Of a stretch of DNA of 14,282 bases, positions 13,540-14,282 are shown piece by piece. Position 1 is the first letter of the stretch; every line of letters starts with the position of its first letter. The notes under the pieces were generated by a model. The model searched no databases and was not told the origin of the DNA. It worked only from the letters and a program-made list of their open reading frames with translations. The translations under genes were made by a program, and so were the position numbers. The stretch is taken from contig JAJBBL010000072.1 of the NCBI GenBank assembly GCA_020532365.1, positions 1-14,282 on the forward strand, read 5' to 3'. The DNA comes from Candidatus Cloacimonadota bacterium (GTDB lineage Bacteria > Cloacimonadota > Cloacimonadia > Cloacimonadales > JAJBBL01).

Positions 13540-14282
13540 TTACCATTTAATAAAGCTTCTGATAAAGATTCTTATCAGTGAAGGGATATTTAGCATAATA
13601 TTGGTATAAGACGCATTTGCCAGTGGGCAATAGCATTCTTTGCGCTTGATGCTGCGTCGCAATTTTTTGGCCTCTTTGGAGAACCAAACCTTACGAAAGT
13701 CATAGTCATTGTCTCTTAAGTTACCCACCGACTCAGCTCTTACACAGCAAGACCAAACATCGCCATTAGTGGCTATCTGACAGGACGCTACCCCTGCATA
13801 ACAAGGAATTACTTGTTTCTGGTCACGCAAAATCTTCTTAACTAAATTGTAATACTCTATCCTGAGAGCTTGGGTGATGCGGTTCATACCATAAAACTTG
13901 CGGTTGCGTATTCTATGTAAAAGAAAATCTATGGCAGAACGATACTCTAAAGCAGTTGGAGTTATATCGTGTCCAATGTTGTTCAATTCTTTCCGTTCTT
14001 CAGCTATTTCGGTGATATAAGAGTCTGGGTTCAGAGCGAGCAGTCCATCAGCTATAGAAGGGAAACTATGAACGTTGAAGCGGGAAATAACAGTGTGGAT
14101 ACCTACTGCTAAGTTAGGGGCTTTCAGTCGCATTAAACCACGGTAAGTTGCCATTACTTTCTCATAGTTGCCAGGAACGTTCCGGATCTGGTCGTGCTGT
14201 TCACCTATTCCGTCAATAGAGAGGTTAACTACTATCTGGATGTCAGGGCAACGTTGACAGATCTGCCTGACCATCGGAACTA
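13540..14282 (-). CDS. Radical SAM/SPASM-domain protein, C-terminal part (5' end beyond window)
   Basis: The frame is open to the right edge; the first in-window Met, at 14274, is internal and not the start. The visible 247 codons give the later strands of a radical SAM barrel: VVNLSIDGIGEQHDQIRNVP (15-34 counted from that Met), where SIDG and HDQIR are typical. The CxxxCxxC cluster that binds the SAM iron-sulfur centre would lie off the edge. A C-terminal SPASM-type domain follows, with Cys158, Cys165, Cys176/177, Cys214 and Cys216 and the NGDVWSCC plus GNL signature, likely binding auxiliary iron-sulfur clusters. The tail is hydrophobic and basic (IPSLIRIFIRSFIKW), perhaps membrane-associating. 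SPASM enzymes often modify peptides or carry out cofactor or envelope chemistry; the substrate here is unknown. Its stop is 26 nt before the next gene, so they are probably co-transcribed. Confidence 0.88.
   Translation of the reverse strand, partial: VPMVRQICQRCPDIQIVVNLSIDGIGEQHDQIRNVPGNYEKVMATYRGLMRLKAPNLAVGIHTVISRFNVHSFPSIADGLLALNPDSYITEIAEERKELNNIGHDITPTALEYRSAIDFLLHRIRNRKFYGMNRITQALRIEYYNLVKKILRDQKQVIPCYAGVASCQIATNGDVWSCCVRAESVGNLRDNDYDFRKVWFSKEAKKLRRSIKRKECYCPLANASYTNIMLNIPSLIRIFIRSFIKW

Noticed and set aside
13559..13578. 7-bp inverted repeat CTGATAA/TTATCAG in the 3' end of the radical SAM gene
   Set aside because: Short, AT-rich and within coding sequence; repeats of this size are expected by chance.

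Overview
The window looks like chromosomal core DNA from a low-to-moderate GC bacterium. SecA is long (1043 aa), with an extended N-terminal scaffold and a large insertion between the DEAD-like box and the second half of the motor. This resembles SecA of the FCB superphylum. With a TopA carrying four zinc ribbons, a divergent Smg/DUF494 protein next to topA, and a two-domain SppA, it suggests an FCB-affiliated lineage, perhaps Cloacimonadota-like. That assignment is inference from protein style only. No rRNA, tRNA, CRISPR array, insertion sequence or phage gene was seen.

Left block (1-6628, all minus strand, read right to left): secA, a short Smg/DUF494-family gene, topA, and the start of a MacB/FtsX-type ABC transporter permease that runs off the left edge. 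Gaps are 56, 16 and 1 nt, so this is probably one transcription unit combining protein export, DNA topology and an envelope transporter. The permease has no complete reading frame in the window, but it is open for all 281 visible codons.

Divergent control region (6629-7094, 466 bp): this non-coding stretch lies between secA (leftward) and the yedE operon (rightward). It holds a secA-leader hairpin just upstream of the ribosome-binding site, a plausible secA promoter, a perfect 18-bp inverted repeat with 10-bp palindromes at its outer ends, an 11-bp operator-like dyad, and a consensus -35 box facing yedE.

Middle block (7095-10251, plus strand): a YedE/YeeE membrane transporter, a TusA/SirA-like carrier with a CPxP motif, a class V cysteine desulfurase, a small DUF3343 (Se/S carrier-like) protein, and yraN. 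The first four form a recognisable selenium/sulfur trafficking set: uptake, release of the chalcogen from cysteine or selenocysteine, and hand-off on small thiol carriers. A long G:U-rich RNA hairpin lies between the carrier and the desulfurase, and a perfect 13-bp hairpin lies inside yraN.

Right block (10274-14282, minus strand): a radical SAM/SPASM protein (5' end beyond the window), an unrecognised membrane protein combining a degenerate PP2C-like domain with a PQQ-type beta-propeller, and sppA (signal peptide peptidase). Spacing of 26 and 15 nt suggests an operon. It converges on yraN with only 22 bp between stop codons and no clear terminator.
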